Of a stretch of DNA of 64,000 nucleotides, positions 34,342 through 43,367 are shown in pieces (within the stretch, counting starts at the first letter, position 1; every line of letters begins with the position of its first letter). The stretch covers positions 20,825 through 84,824 of the forward strand of contig JAKLFE010000013.1 of assembly GCA_022711355.1 (NCBI GenBank), written 5' to 3'. The stretch comes from Spirochaetota bacterium (GTDB lineage Bacteria > Spirochaetota > Spirochaetia > Treponematales > Rectinemataceae). The position numbers and the translations under genes are program-made. The notes beneath the pieces were generated by a model. The model was not told the origin of the DNA. It worked only from the letters and a program-made list of their open reading frames with translations, and made no database searches.

Positions 34342-35109
34342 TCATTTCCTCAGTATCCGCTCCAGCTGCTCGAGATCGGGCAGCAAATTCAGGGTCACGA
34401 AGCTCCCTTTATAGAACAGCGCCCAGTTGTTGAAGACGCAGGGCAGCTCCTTCGCCTTCCGCAGGCTGTCCACGTGGACCAAGGAGACGGGGATCTCGTT
34501 CGCCGCGCAGTAGCGCTCGATCAGCTCGAGGTTCTGCTGTATAAAGGGGCACTGCGAATCGTAGTAGATGGTGAGCTCTTGACTGCCTATCGTTTCCCTT
34601 TTCGCGTTAGGCGCGAACTTCGGCTTCGTGCCGTCGAAGGAGAGGGCGAGCAGCTCATAGCCCGAGCCGGTGGCGTCGACCGGCGCGAAGCCGTACTTCT
34701 TCGCGAAGGATTGGTCGGATAGCCAGGCCTTCTGCTTGGCCGCCCCGAGCATGCAGATGCCGGATTTGCCCTTCGCCTTGGCGTCGGCTATGCAATACTC
34801 CATGAGGGATTTCGCGTAGCCTTTCCCCTTGCAGCCGCCGGAGACCCAGAGGCAATACAGGTAGACGTAGTTGTCGCCCGTGACGGGAACCCAGGCCGTC
34901 TCGAGGGGAGCGTACTCGATGAACGCAGGATCCTTCGCGTCGACCTTCCGGAACACATGGCCTTCCTCGAGCCGCTCGGAGAGCCAGCGCTTTTTCGCCT
35001 CGATGCCGGGATGCGGCTTCCTGCTGCGGATGATGCAGCTGACATGCTCGGTGAGCAGGTTGTCCGGCCTCAGGTTCACGAACTCGTTTTTCAGATCCGC
35101 ATTTCCCAT
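34342..35109 (-). CDS. GNAT acetyltransferase with C-terminal YoaP domain
   Basis: 255 residues from the ATG at 35109. GNAT part ~1-150: WVSGGCKGKGYAKSLMEYCI is the acetyl-CoA loop, followed by LGAAKQKAWLSDQSFAKKYGF. The C-terminal ~85 residues (QELTIYYDSQCPFIQQNLELI with a CPF motif, then ALFYKGSFVTLNLL) match the YoaP thioredoxin-like extension. YoaP-type proteins are of unknown substrate. The coding sequence holds a CGCCTAACG copy at 34605. Confidence 0.85.
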   Translation of the reverse strand: MGNADLKNEFVNLRPDNLLTEHVSCIIRSRKPHPGIEAKKRWLSERLEEGHVFRKVDAKDPAFIEYAPLETAWVPVTGDNYVYLYCLWVSGGCKGKGYAKSLMEYCIADAKAKGKSGICMLGAAKQKAWLSDQSFAKKYGFAPVDATGSGYELLALSFDGTKPKFAPNAKRETIGSQELTIYYDSQCPFIQQNLELIERYCAANEIPVSLVHVDSLRKAKELPCVFNNWALFYKGSFVTLNLLPDLEQLERILRK

Positions 35110-35187
35110 TCGACTACCCCGCGATCGATATCCCCGCCGCCCAGGGCTCGGGATCCGCGGTAAGTAGAGCACCGAAGGAGGAGTTTT

Positions 35188-36027
35188 TCAATACGCGATC
35201 TTGTCGCGCAAGAAGCTGCCCCGATCCAAATCGTCGAAGGCCTCATTCAGTTCTTCCCTGGTGTTCATGACGATAGGCCCGCCCCAGGCTATCGGTTCAG
35301 CGAGGGACCGTGAGCTCATGAACAGGACCTGGGCGTTTGCATCCCCCGCCCTGATCTTTACCTGGTCGCCCGGGGAGAGCTTTACCGCCGTTTTTTCCCT
35401 GACTAGCTCGCCGCCGACATAGGCCTCTCCCAGGAGCGTGAAGAGCGTCACCGATCGCGCGCTATCGGTCTCTACGACCGCGGAGGCATGCGCATCGAGG
35501 TGGATATCGTAATAATCCAGGGGAAGATAGCCGCTGGTATACCCTGTTCTCCCTTCGTATGCGCCTGCGAGCAATCGTAGTTTTCCCTCTTTTAGCTCGA
35601 TCTCTTCGATCTCCGCGGTTTTTATGCTGTGATACGCCGGACTGACCATTTTATCCTTCGCGGGGAGGTTCAGCCAAAGCTGCACGCCGAGCAGCCGCTC
35701 CGCCGCCGGCAGCCGCTCTTCGTGCATGATGCCGGAACCCGCGGTCATCCACTGGACTTCGCCATCGCCGATGGTCTCCTCGTTGCCGAGACTGTCCTTG
35801 TGGGTCATGGCGCCATGGTACACATAGCTGATCGTCTCGATGCCCCGGTGCGGGTGGAGGGGGAATCCCGCGGTATACTCGGCGGGATTTCGGCTGTCGA
35901 AGGAATCCATCAGCAAGAGCGGATCGTAGTCCGCGACGGTCCTGTTCCCGAGAACCCGTACCAAGTGCACGCCAGCTCCATCCTGAGTCCTGAACCCGGT
36001 TACCTGGTGCTGTATGGTTCTTTCCAT
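35188..36027 (-). CDS. Pirin-family cupin protein
   Basis: 279 residues, two-cupin pirin length. Metal-site motif GFPLHPHRGIETISYVYHG and GSGIMHEERL supply the usual His/Glu ligands of the N-terminal cupin. The C-terminal end GGPIVMNTREELNEAF is also typical. Pirins act as quercetinase-like dioxygenases or redox-sensitive regulators; which applies is not visible. ATG at 36027 follows GGAGG. Confidence 0.93.
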   Translation of the reverse strand: MERTIQHQVTGFRTQDGAGVHLVRVLGNRTVADYDPLLLMDSFDSRNPAEYTAGFPLHPHRGIETISYVYHGAMTHKDSLGNEETIGDGEVQWMTAGSGIMHEERLPAAERLLGVQLWLNLPAKDKMVSPAYHSIKTAEIEEIELKEGKLRLLAGAYEGRTGYTSGYLPLDYYDIHLDAHASAVVETDSARSVTLFTLLGEAYVGGELVREKTAVKLSPGDQVKIRAGDANAQVLFMSSRSLAEPIAWGGPIVMNTREELNEAFDDLDRGSFLRDKIAY

Positions 36028-36100
36028 TGGGCAGCCTCCTCGGCGATGGCTCCCTAGAAGTATAGACGATAGCCCCGCTCTTGTTGCCAGTACGATAGAC

Positions 36101-38011
36101 CTAGGGCGTTATGGGAAAGACCGCGGCGCCGTCGTCGAGCCGGCAGGCGAGGAGCCGCCCGTCCTCGCTCAGCGAGAGGTCGTCGACGCCGAAGCCGCAC
36201 TTCAGCAGGGATATCTTGCCCAGGTCGGCGCAGGAGAGGAGGGCGAGGGCGGAGGCGCCGCTATCCTTCCGGCCGGCGAGGGCGGCGGCCAGGAAGCTCC
36301 CGTCCTTCGAGAAGGCGAGCGAGCGGCAGATCCACTCGCCGTCGTTCGCCTTGGCCAGCTGCTTGCCCTTCGCGAGCTCGTAGACCGCGACGAAGCTCTC
36401 GCCGCCGGCCGCGAGCCGGCTCCCGTCGGGGCTGATCGCGAGGGCGTGCAGCTCCTTCTTGTCCTGCTGGACCTCCGCGCTCCAGGCGAGCTTGCCCGTG
36501 CGCGCGGACCAGAGGCGCAGCGTCCCGTTCGAGGCGCAGGCGGCGAGGGAGCTCCCGTCGGGAGCGAAGGCGAAGTCCGTGATCCGCAAGCCGGGAGCGA
36601 GGGCCTCGAAGTCGCGGGCCTTGCCCGTGGCCAGGTCGATCAGCCTGAGGCCCTGCCGGTCCTTCTTGACGACGACGACCGCCGCCGCCTGGCCGTCGGG
36701 CGAGGGCTTGGCGCGGAGGAATTCCTTCTTGGCGTCGAGGACCGATGCGAGGGCCGTGCCCCCGGCTAGCTCGGCCGCGGCGTACATGAAGAGCCCCTCC
36801 TCCCTGGCGATGAGGAGGCGCTTGCCGTCGAGCGAGTACTCCGCGCCGCGAGCGCGCCCCGGCTGGCGGGAGAGCGGCGCCGCGGCGACTCCCCGCGCGC
36901 CGTCGAGGAAGTGGAGGGAGGAGACGGGGGAGCCGACGCGGGCGGCCTCGCAGGCTGCCAGGACACGGCCGTCGGGCGAGAGGGCGATGTCGGCGAAGCC
37001 GCTCGAGGAGCAGCCGGTCTCGAGGAGCCTTCCGTCCTTCGCGTCGTAGACCCTGAGGCCCGACTCGTAGAGCCGAAGGAGGAGGGCGCCGTCGGGCGAG
37101 AGCGCGATCCCGCCGCCGCCCCCGGCCTCCGCCACGGCGAGGACCCGCTCGCCCGTCGCGAGGTCCCAGGAGGAGAGGCCCGAGCCGGAATCGTCCGAGC
37201 TGAACAGGCGCTTGCCTTCGGGATCGAAGGCCGTCGCCCTGCTGCCCGGCAGGGCGCGCAGCAGGGAAGCGTCCGCCGTCTTCCTGACCGCGATCTCCGG
37301 GCCGCCCTTCCGCGGCCCCTCGAGGGCGACCCGCTCGTAGGCCAGGAGGCTCCCGTCGGGGCTGAGGGAGCAGGCGCCCTTGACCGCCTCCTCCGCGGCG
37401 GCGACCCGCGCCGAGCCCTTCGCGTCGTAGACCTCGATCCCCCTGTCCCCGCAGGCCACGATGCGCGATCCCCCCGAGCAGAAGCCGGCCCAGAGGAGGC
37501 GCCCCACTGAGGGGCTCACGCGGCTTGCGTAGGAGCCCGCGAGGTTCCACAGGTCGAAGCCCGAAGCGCCCCCCGAGATGCCGTCGGAGAGGAGGAGGGC
37601 GCCGTCCGGGCTGAACTCGAGGCGCCTGATGAAGCGCCCGCCGTTCCCGAGCCGCTTGAAGGCGACGAGGGTCGCGGCGTCGACGAGGTAGATATCCCCC
37701 GACTCCTCCGCCACGGCGAGGGGCCCGCCATCGCGGCTCGCCGCGACCGCGACGAGGGCCTTCGCGCCTTTGTTGATCTTCGTCAGGCCCAGAAGCGACA
37801 GGGTCCTGGCGTCCCGGAGCTGGAGCTCGCCGTACTTGCCGACGCTCAGGATACGGGAGCCCTCCTGAGTCAGGAGGGAGGCGTTGCCATCGTCATACGA
37901 GAAGCCGATCCGCCACCAGAGCGGCTCCGGGCCGATCGCCTGAGCCGCCGCCCCCGAGACGAGGATCGCGCGGATCACGAGGACCAGGGCCGCCAGCGCC
38001 GCTTTTCTCAT
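36101..38011 (-). CDS. Secreted WD40-type beta-propeller protein
   Basis: 636 residues from the ATG at 38011, preceded by AAGGAG. Signal peptide with AILVSGAAAQA. At least ten repeats with the pattern SPDG..L/F (for example LEFSPDGALLLSDG, IALSPDGRVLAACEA, FAFAPDGSSLAACASNGTLR) followed by LWS/VYD-type strand ends, enough for two seven-bladed propellers. Probably a periplasmic protein-interaction platform. No enzymatic domain. Confidence 0.82.
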   Translation of the reverse strand: MRKAALAALVLVIRAILVSGAAAQAIGPEPLWWRIGFSYDDGNASLLTQEGSRILSVGKYGELQLRDARTLSLLGLTKINKGAKALVAVAASRDGGPLAVAEESGDIYLVDAATLVAFKRLGNGGRFIRRLEFSPDGALLLSDGISGGASGFDLWNLAGSYASRVSPSVGRLLWAGFCSGGSRIVACGDRGIEVYDAKGSARVAAAEEAVKGACSLSPDGSLLAYERVALEGPRKGGPEIAVRKTADASLLRALPGSRATAFDPEGKRLFSSDDSGSGLSSWDLATGERVLAVAEAGGGGGIALSPDGALLLRLYESGLRVYDAKDGRLLETGCSSSGFADIALSPDGRVLAACEAARVGSPVSSLHFLDGARGVAAAPLSRQPGRARGAEYSLDGKRLLIAREEGLFMYAAAELAGGTALASVLDAKKEFLRAKPSPDGQAAAVVVVKKDRQGLRLIDLATGKARDFEALAPGLRITDFAFAPDGSSLAACASNGTLRLWSARTGKLAWSAEVQQDKKELHALAISPDGSRLAAGGESFVAVYELAKGKQLAKANDGEWICRSLAFSKDGSFLAAALAGRKDSGASALALLSCADLGKISLLKCGFGVDDLSLSEDGRLLACRLDDGAAVFPITP

Positions 38012-38143
38012 CCGATGCTCCTTATCCGCCCATGACGCGCGGGTCGCGTCGGTCGCGCATCGCAGTATGGCATAGGGAGAAGGTCGACGCAACGAGAGCC
38101 GAGGCCAGGGTTACAGCTCTCGCTGCTTTCGCCGCGATGCGCG

Positions 38144-38842
38144 CTACGAGGAGCTCGCCGCGCGGTGGCCGTATCCCGGGCGTTCCCCGCGCGGCCGCTT
38201 CACGCCGAAGACCAGGAGCCAGAGGATGGCCGCGACCTCGGCGACGACCGAGACGAGGAGTATTTCCCCCGCGGCGCCGGGGACCAGGATCCGCAGGAGC
38301 GCGTCCGCCATGTAGCCCGAGCTGCCCAATGTCATGAGGAGCATGCCCAGAGCCTTGGGCATGAAACCGGACTTGAAGACGAGGTAGCCGAAGGGCAGCA
38401 TCCAGAGCCCGAAGAGAAGCCCTATCGGGATAGCCAGGGCCTGGTAGAGGCGGAGGAGGAGCATGCCTTGCGCCTGCTCCCCGGCCAGGAAGGCGCCGAG
38501 CGCCGCGAGCTCGGCGCCGGTGTTGAATACCGTCATGCCCACGGCGATGGCCACCAGGGCGAGCATCGCCCGGGCGAGGCCCCGCCCGACTTCCTCGAGC
38601 AGGCTATACAAGAACAGCGCGGTGCAGAGGAAGGCCAGCTCGGTGACGATATCGCCGGCTACGCTCCAGCGGAGCAGGGCCTCCGAGCCCAGGATATTCC
38701 GGCCCGTGGCGGCGGCGTCGCCCATCGCGAACAGCGAAGCGCGCAGCATTTCGGGCCAGGCGGCGAAGGCGACGACGAGAAAGCAGGCTCCCGCCAGCCT
38801 GGCCTTCCGCTTGCGAGTACGATATAGCTCCCGTTCATCCAT
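38144..38842 (-). CDS. DUF4386 membrane protein
   Basis: 232 residues with about six TM helices. DUF4386-like features: N-terminal RKARLAGACFLVV, GRNILGSEALLRWSVAGDIV, LLRLYQALAIPIGLLFGLWMLP and GFMPKALGMLLMTLGSSGYM. Function unknown. Divergent from a TetR regulator across two matching palindromes, so it is probably the regulator's target. Confidence 0.88.
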   Translation of the reverse strand: MDERELYRTRKRKARLAGACFLVVAFAAWPEMLRASLFAMGDAAATGRNILGSEALLRWSVAGDIVTELAFLCTALFLYSLLEEVGRGLARAMLALVAIAVGMTVFNTGAELAALGAFLAGEQAQGMLLLRLYQALAIPIGLLFGLWMLPFGYLVFKSGFMPKALGMLLMTLGSSGYMADALLRILVPGAAGEILLVSVVAEVAAILWLLVFGVKRPRGERPGYGHRAASSS

Positions 38843-38883
38843 GGCAGCAGCCCTCCTGCCTCCCTTCTATGAGGAAGGCTGAT

Positions 38884-38939
38884 TACACTATACAGTGTAG
38901 TGTGGATAAGGTCAAGACAAAGTACACCGATTGGTGTAC
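38884..38939. promoter_or_regulatory. Two TACAC-N6-GTGTA operators between divergent DUF4386 and tetR genes
   Basis: TACACTATACAGTGTA (38884-38899) and TACACCGATTGGTGTA (38923-38938; extended to an 18-nt palindrome 38922-38939) share the pattern TACAC-N6-GTGTA and start 39 nt apart. Sites of this size and symmetry are typical for TetR dimers, and their place between both starts implies control of both genes. Confidence 0.75.
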
Positions 38940-38958
38940 AATTCCACCGGTGGAAGCC

Positions 38959-39609
38959 ATGAAGCAGAATGAGCGGGGAAGCGCGCCGGGCAGGCGCGAT
39001 ACGAGCGAGAAGCGGGAATCCATCGTCGACGCCGCGATCGAGGTCTTCCTGGCCGAAGGCTACGAGAAGGCGAGCATGGATCGCATCGCCCAGGCGGCGG
39101 CGGCCTCGAAGCGGACCGTGTACAACCACTTCGCCAGCAAGGAGCTCCTCCTGCGCGCCGTCCTCGAGCGCTTCGACGAGGAGATGCGCAGCCTGAAGGC
39201 GATCGCCTACGATCCGAAAAGGCCCGTGGAGGAGCAGCTCGGCCGCTTCGCCGAGGCCGAGCTGGCGGTCGTCCGGAACAAGACCTGGCTGGGCTTGATA
39301 CGCTTCCTCCTCGCGATCTTCGGCAGCTATCCGGAGCTAGCCCGCGAAACGATGGCCAAGCACGCCTCCTCGGAGAGCGGCCTGACCGCCTGGATGCGGG
39401 CCGCGATCCGCGACGGCAAGCTCTCGGCCGAGGATCCCGTACTCGCCTCGCGGGTCTTCTCCGCCATGCTGGGAGGAGCCTTCACCTGGCCGGCGGTCTA
39501 CCAAGGCGGGCCTCCCGACTCCGGCGCCACGGAGCTGCAGGCGGAGCTGATCGGGGCCTTCCTGGATCGGTATGGGAAGAAGGCGAAGGCGGCGAAGCCG
39601 AAGCCATGA
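38959..39609 (+). CDS. TetR-family transcriptional regulator
   Basis: 216 residues from the ATG at 38959. N-terminal HTH: IVDAAIEVFLAEGYEKASMD then IAQAAAASKRTVYNHFASKE, the standard TetR recognition helix. The C-terminal part (AVVRNKTWLGLIRFLLAIFG, MLGGAFTWPAVY) matches AefR-like/TetR_C ligand domains. Likely represses itself and the divergent DUF4386 gene. Confidence 0.92.
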   Translation: MKQNERGSAPGRRDTSEKRESIVDAAIEVFLAEGYEKASMDRIAQAAAASKRTVYNHFASKELLLRAVLERFDEEMRSLKAIAYDPKRPVEEQLGRFAEAELAVVRNKTWLGLIRFLLAIFGSYPELARETMAKHASSESGLTAWMRAAIRDGKLSAEDPVLASRVFSAMLGGAFTWPAVYQGGPPDSGATELQAELIGAFLDRYGKKAKAAKPKP

Positions 39610-39632
39610 GCCCGGGCGGCCTCCGGGGCGGC

Positions 39633-40595
39633 TCAGAAGGCCAGGCGCCGGATGGCGAGATCCCGGCCCAGCCCATCCTCGACCAGCCGGATGGAGTAGG
39701 GGATCTGCTCTCTGAGGTCGCTCGAGGCGTAGCTGAACTCGATAACGCCTGCATCCTCATCGGCGCCCGTCGCGATCGTCCCGGAGAGGGCGATCTCGCC
39801 TATCGTGTCCTGGACCCAGCGATACTCGCCCCTGCCGAGCTCCTCGTAGCTGAGCTTCCGATCCTCGAGGTAGCCGCCCTCCGCATCGCAGAGGTTCCAG
39901 TACAGATCGATATCGACCTTGCTTTCCGCAAGCGTTAACGCAGCGAGCTCGTCCTGGTAGAGGAGCGAAGCCTCGGCCTTCCAGTCGCTCTCCGTGGGCT
40001 TGACGCTCATCGTGAAGCTATCGATGCCTATCGAGGTCCCGCTCAGGACGCTCTCGTTGAGCACCGTGTCGGAATCGACCACGAGGCTCATCGCCACCGA
40101 GAATCGCAGCGCGCTCGGAATGGCGCAGGAGGCCTTCACCTCCCCCTCGATCGTCTCGAGATAGATAGGGAGGAGGATGTTCTTGCTATACTCGAGGGCT
40201 ATCGATAGGGAGATAGTGTTGCCATCCTCCGAGGCCTCGACGATCGCGAAGGCGGCGGCCGACTTGTCATCGAGAGCGGCCAGAATGGCATCCTCGATGA
40301 TCGCCGAGAGGCGCTCGTAGTTGCAGGGCTCGTCGCTGCCCAGGTACTCGGACAAGGCGGCATCGCAGCTATAGAGCTCGTCGATATCGTCATCGATGAA
40401 GTCCTCGATCCTATAGCCATTGGAACCGAGCAGGATCGTCGGAACCTCCCGCACCCGCAGGAGCTCGACGATCGTCCCCGTGAGCCCCTCGTAGGGGATC
40501 TTGGGCGAAGCGGCATCCTCCGGCCCCGCGGCGAAGGCCAGGCTGACGGAGGCCACCAGGAGCAGCAGGATGGAAGGGGTTTTGATCGTTCGCAT
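39633..40595 (-). CDS. Uncharacterised secreted protein
   Basis: 320 residues with signal peptide (ILLLLVASVSLAFAAG). The mature protein is acidic and beta-rich (GNTISLSIALEYSKNILLPI, GTSIGIDSFTMSV). No domain recognised, no lipobox. The stop lies 21 nt before the hydrolase gene's downstream region, and it follows that gene on the same strand, so the two may be co-transcribed. Confidence 0.68.
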   Translation of the reverse strand: MRTIKTPSILLLLVASVSLAFAAGPEDAASPKIPYEGLTGTIVELLRVREVPTILLGSNGYRIEDFIDDDIDELYSCDAALSEYLGSDEPCNYERLSAIIEDAILAALDDKSAAAFAIVEASEDGNTISLSIALEYSKNILLPIYLETIEGEVKASCAIPSALRFSVAMSLVVDSDTVLNESVLSGTSIGIDSFTMSVKPTESDWKAEASLLYQDELAALTLAESKVDIDLYWNLCDAEGGYLEDRKLSYEELGRGEYRWVQDTIGEIALSGTIATGADEDAGVIEFSYASSDLREQIPYSIRLVEDGLGRDLAIRRLAF

Positions 40596-40616
40596 ACTCC
40601 CTCATCGACCGGCGCA

Positions 40617-41315
40617 TTAAGCGCCGAGATAGTCCTTCATGAACTCGATCGCCGCCGGTTTCCTCAGTATCGAGAGATGGGTACAGGCATCGATCTTGCG
40701 GAGCGAGGCGCCGGGGACGCTCTCCGCGATGTCGAGGATGTGCTCCTCCTTGATCATGTCGTCCGCGGCGTACAGGACCGCGACGCCGCTCCGGATCGCC
40801 CGAAGATCCTCGCGCGTCAGGCCGCTATCCTTCAGCATGAGCTCGAAGCGCATCGCGCTCCTGCGCATGCCCAGGGCGCGGAAGACCCGATGGAAGGCCC
40901 TGATCAGCCGCAAGGATCCCTCGACCGTCCCCGAGACCAGGTAGTTCGGCGAGACCGCGACGAGCCGGTCGAAGAGCTCGGGAGCCTTGAGCGCGAGATA
41001 GAGGGCGATGTTCCCCCCGTCGCTGTAGCCGATGACCCTCGCCTTCGCTATGCCGCGAGCCCCGCAGAAGGCGATGACGTCCTCGCTGTACCGCTCGATC
41101 GAATAACACTCGTCCGTAGAGACGCTCTGCCCATGCCCCCGGGAGTCGAGGGCGTAGGTATGGCAGGCCGCGAAGTGCCTCGTTTGATACTCGCGGAACA
41201 CGCGCTTGCTGCCCGAGTTGCCGTGGAGGAGGATGAGGACCGGCCCCTCGCCGCATTCGGTATAGGCGACCTCGATGTCGGCGAGCTTCTGGAACTTGGT
41301 TTCCAGCTTCCTCAT
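40617..41315 (-). CDS. Alpha/beta-hydrolase
   Basis: 232 residues. LILLHGNSGSKRVFREYQ is the oxyanion loop, DSRGHGQS follows, the nucleophile elbow is VIGYSDGGNIALYLAL and the C-terminal acid and His are in YAADDMIKEEH and IDACTHLSIL. The GYSDGG elbow is common in small esterase/lactonase-like proteins. Substrate unknown. Confidence 0.9.
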   Translation of the reverse strand: MRKLETKFQKLADIEVAYTECGEGPVLILLHGNSGSKRVFREYQTRHFAACHTYALDSRGHGQSVSTDECYSIERYSEDVIAFCGARGIAKARVIGYSDGGNIALYLALKAPELFDRLVAVSPNYLVSGTVEGSLRLIRAFHRVFRALGMRRSAMRFELMLKDSGLTREDLRAIRSGVAVLYAADDMIKEEHILDIAESVPGASLRKIDACTHLSILRKPAAIEFMKDYLGA

Positions 41316-41359
41316 GAAGCCTCCTCATGCGGCGACGGGGCCGCGCTCGGCTCGATTCG

Positions 41360-41911
41360 CTACTTCCGCAGCTTGAGCTCCAGGCCCAGCTCGGCGGCGA
41401 TCCTCGCCAGCTCATCTTTCAGCGCCGCGGCCTTTTGCTTCGCGTCCATCGCCCGGGGCAGGGACTCCGCCTTCTCAAGTAGGAGCTCCAGGCTCTCCAA
41501 GGGCAGGTCGTTCGCCGCCAGGCAGTAGAGCCCCTTAGCCCTGCCATCGTTATAGCCTTCCAGCAGGCTGCGGAGGATCTCATGCCGGCGGTCCAGCCGC
41601 GCGCGGTATGCAGCGAGATCGCTTTTTGCCTCCGCGAGATTCGACCTGACGCGCTTGTAGGAAATGAAGGAGTCGCAGCCGCTCTCGCTCTCGTATTTTT
41701 TGCAGGGGTAGGCGGAGCACTGGAAACAGTACTCCACCTTGTCATGCTTCTTGTTGCAGGTGGCCACCGCGCAGGTCGGATGCAGCCGCGCGAAGCCCTC
41801 GCCACCGCAGCCGGGGCAGGTGGAGGAGCCCTCGGCGTTGAACCTCGGGCAGAGGCAGCAGTTCAAGCCGCAGAGCGAGAAGAGCGGATCCTTCCTGATC
41901 ATAGTCTCCAT
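41360..41911 (-). CDS. DUF3795 family Cys-rich protein
   Basis: 183 residues. N-terminal zinc-ribbon-like Cys cluster: SLCGLNCCLCPRFN, STCPGCGGEGF, CAVATCNKKH and VEYCFQCSAYPCKKYE, characteristic of DUF3795. The C-terminal half is helical and charged. Metal-binding is likely; function unknown. Family members are frequent in anaerobes. Confidence 0.88.
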   Translation of the reverse strand: METMIRKDPLFSLCGLNCCLCPRFNAEGSSTCPGCGGEGFARLHPTCAVATCNKKHDKVEYCFQCSAYPCKKYESESGCDSFISYKRVRSNLAEAKSDLAAYRARLDRRHEILRSLLEGYNDGRAKGLYCLAANDLPLESLELLLEKAESLPRAMDAKQKAAALKDELARIAAELGLELKLRK

Positions 41912-42144
41912 GGCTGACTCCTCGGCGTTCCCCTTTTCCTAGATCGCGCGGGCCTACTCAGCCCCAACGTTATCGGATTCGCCTTCTCTCCTGTGATGTG
42001 AGTCGTGGTACACCCATCATACGGAGGCTGAGCCCCCATTCTTCTTCCCCTACGACCAAGGGCTATGGACAGGAAACCGGCAAATCCTCCCCGACCAATT
42101 CCGGTAAAGTACCACCGACCGCGACACATGACTTCGCTTCGTCG

Positions 42145-42687
42145 CTAGAGATATCGCCTGACCACCTTGGCGTTCCCAGCTTCGACGACCGAGAAGCCCG
42201 TCCTCTCGTACATCGCGAAGGGCCCGTTCCAGCTTCCGTATTCCGACCTGGCCCCTTTTTTGGGATAGGCCTCGAGGATGGAATAGCCTTTCCCTTTCGC
42301 GTCCTTGACGATCCTGTCCAGCAAGCTTTGCGCTATACCCTGACCACGGCGCTCTTTCTCGACGAGAAAGCAAACGATCGATAGCACCTTCTCATTCCCA
42401 TCATGTCTGTCGCTCAAGCGCGGATACCTGGCTTTGTCATTGGCGTTGACCCATCCCACGACCTTCCCCTCTTCATAGGCCATATAGCCGCGCATCCTTC
42501 CGGTCTCGATGAGCCACTTCGCGTAGTCCTTCCTTCTGTTGCTCGAGCTCGCGTATTCCGCTGGCTTGGGATAAAAGAAAGCCGTGCAGTAACAGCCCCG
42601 CCAATCCGGGTGATCCTCGAAGGCCCGGTTTTCGAAGAAATCGAACCAGTCGGACATACGGTCAGGCTGCAGTTCCTTGATGACCAT
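42145..42687 (-). CDS. GNAT-family N-acetyltransferase
   Basis: 180 residues. YMAYEEGKVVGWVNANDKARY is the beta4 region, VCFLVEKERRGQGIAQSLLD the acetyl-CoA-binding loop and GPFAMYERTGFSVV the C-terminal signature. The N-terminal WRGCYCTAFFYPK block matches a subgroup of GNATs of unknown substrate. Monocistronic. Confidence 0.9.
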   Translation of the reverse strand: MVIKELQPDRMSDWFDFFENRAFEDHPDWRGCYCTAFFYPKPAEYASSSNRRKDYAKWLIETGRMRGYMAYEEGKVVGWVNANDKARYPRLSDRHDGNEKVLSIVCFLVEKERRGQGIAQSLLDRIVKDAKGKGYSILEAYPKKGARSEYGSWNGPFAMYERTGFSVVEAGNAKVVRRYL

Positions 42688-42879
42688 AGGGGCTCTCCTT
42701 GCGAGAGAAACATCTATACCCAGAAGAGCATGATAGCATACCAGATTCTCCGATCAATACTCGGAAGGAGCATGGATCGATCGTCCCGATAGCGAGCACG
42801 CGATTCGCGAATTTGGCAGTAGAGCGGACTCCGACAGCCCTAAGGAAGGCTTGAGAGCAGGTAGGGCACGTTCAGACAG
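42688..42879. other. Intergenic stretch left of the IS remnant
   Basis: About 190 nt with moderate GC and no supported gene. It contains the leader of the acetyltransferase gene and otherwise nothing recognised; it probably marks the junction where mobile DNA inserted. Confidence 0.4.
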
Positions 42880-43013
42880 CTAGGCCCTCGAGTTTATAGC
42901 GGCGGCCTGTTTGGCCGCTTCACTCTTGAACTCATCAGAATAGATCGCGACTCCCCCGGACACCTCCTTTGGCTACCATTGTAGCCTGAAAGTGTCTACC
43001 TTTTCGGAGGAAG
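42880..43013 (-). mobile_element. IS3-family-like insertion sequence remnant (5' end of orfA)
   Basis: On the minus strand, AAAGGAGGT precedes a GTG at 42963 and a 27-residue frame, VSGGVAIYSDEFKSEAAKQA, then stops at 42880. The YSDEFKxEA start is the hallmark of IS3-type OrfA (HTH_Tnp_1). Ahead of it, 42987-43013 on the plus strand reads TGAAAGTGTCTACCTTTTCG, resembling IS3-group ends. The rest of orfA and all of orfB are missing. It borders the ubiquitin-like operon, suggesting mobile acquisition. Confidence 0.55.
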
Positions 43014-43018
43014 TTTAG

Positions 43019-43357
43019 TCATTGATGTATCCTGCACCACTGGATTTTGCTTCTCCTGAGGTAGAAGTGAGAGCGACATCCCTTCTGGCGCCATATCGAC
43101 GGCTCTATCGAGATTGTCTTCTTGTGCTCAGTGATTCGCCAATAGGGATGAGAGTCAGGTCTGACATTCAAGTAGATAACTTCTCCACAGCCGCAGGGAC
43201 ACAACATAGCTACATACCATCGATGGTCGCCTTCACCGACAATGTAGGCAGTATGTTCGGTTAAGTCCGGCGGCAGTTCTTCAAGGAACGCAATGCGGAA
43301 CTTCCGCTGTGTGAGTTCTCCAAGGTCATGCCAGAGATGAGCCAATACCATCTTCAT
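43019..43357 (-). CDS. DUF6527 (BubE-like) component of ubiquitin-like operon
   Basis: 112 residues from the ATG at 43357, with GGGAAAGGA upstream, 10 nt after the E1 stop. MLCPCGCGEVIYLNV is a Cys-rich knuckle; PYWRITEHKKTISIEPSIW and KGCRSHFYLRRSKIQWC complete the DUF6527 pattern. Members of this family recur in bacterial ubiquitin-like conjugation operons, where a protease or processing role has been proposed (recalled, not verified here). The longer in-frame start would overlap the E1 gene and lacks a ribosome site. Confidence 0.82.
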   Translation of the reverse strand: MKMVLAHLWHDLGELTQRKFRIAFLEELPPDLTEHTAYIVGEGDHRWYVAMLCPCGCGEVIYLNVRPDSHPYWRITEHKKTISIEPSIWRQKGCRSHFYLRRSKIQWCRIHQ

Positions 43358-43367
43358 TCCTTTCCCC

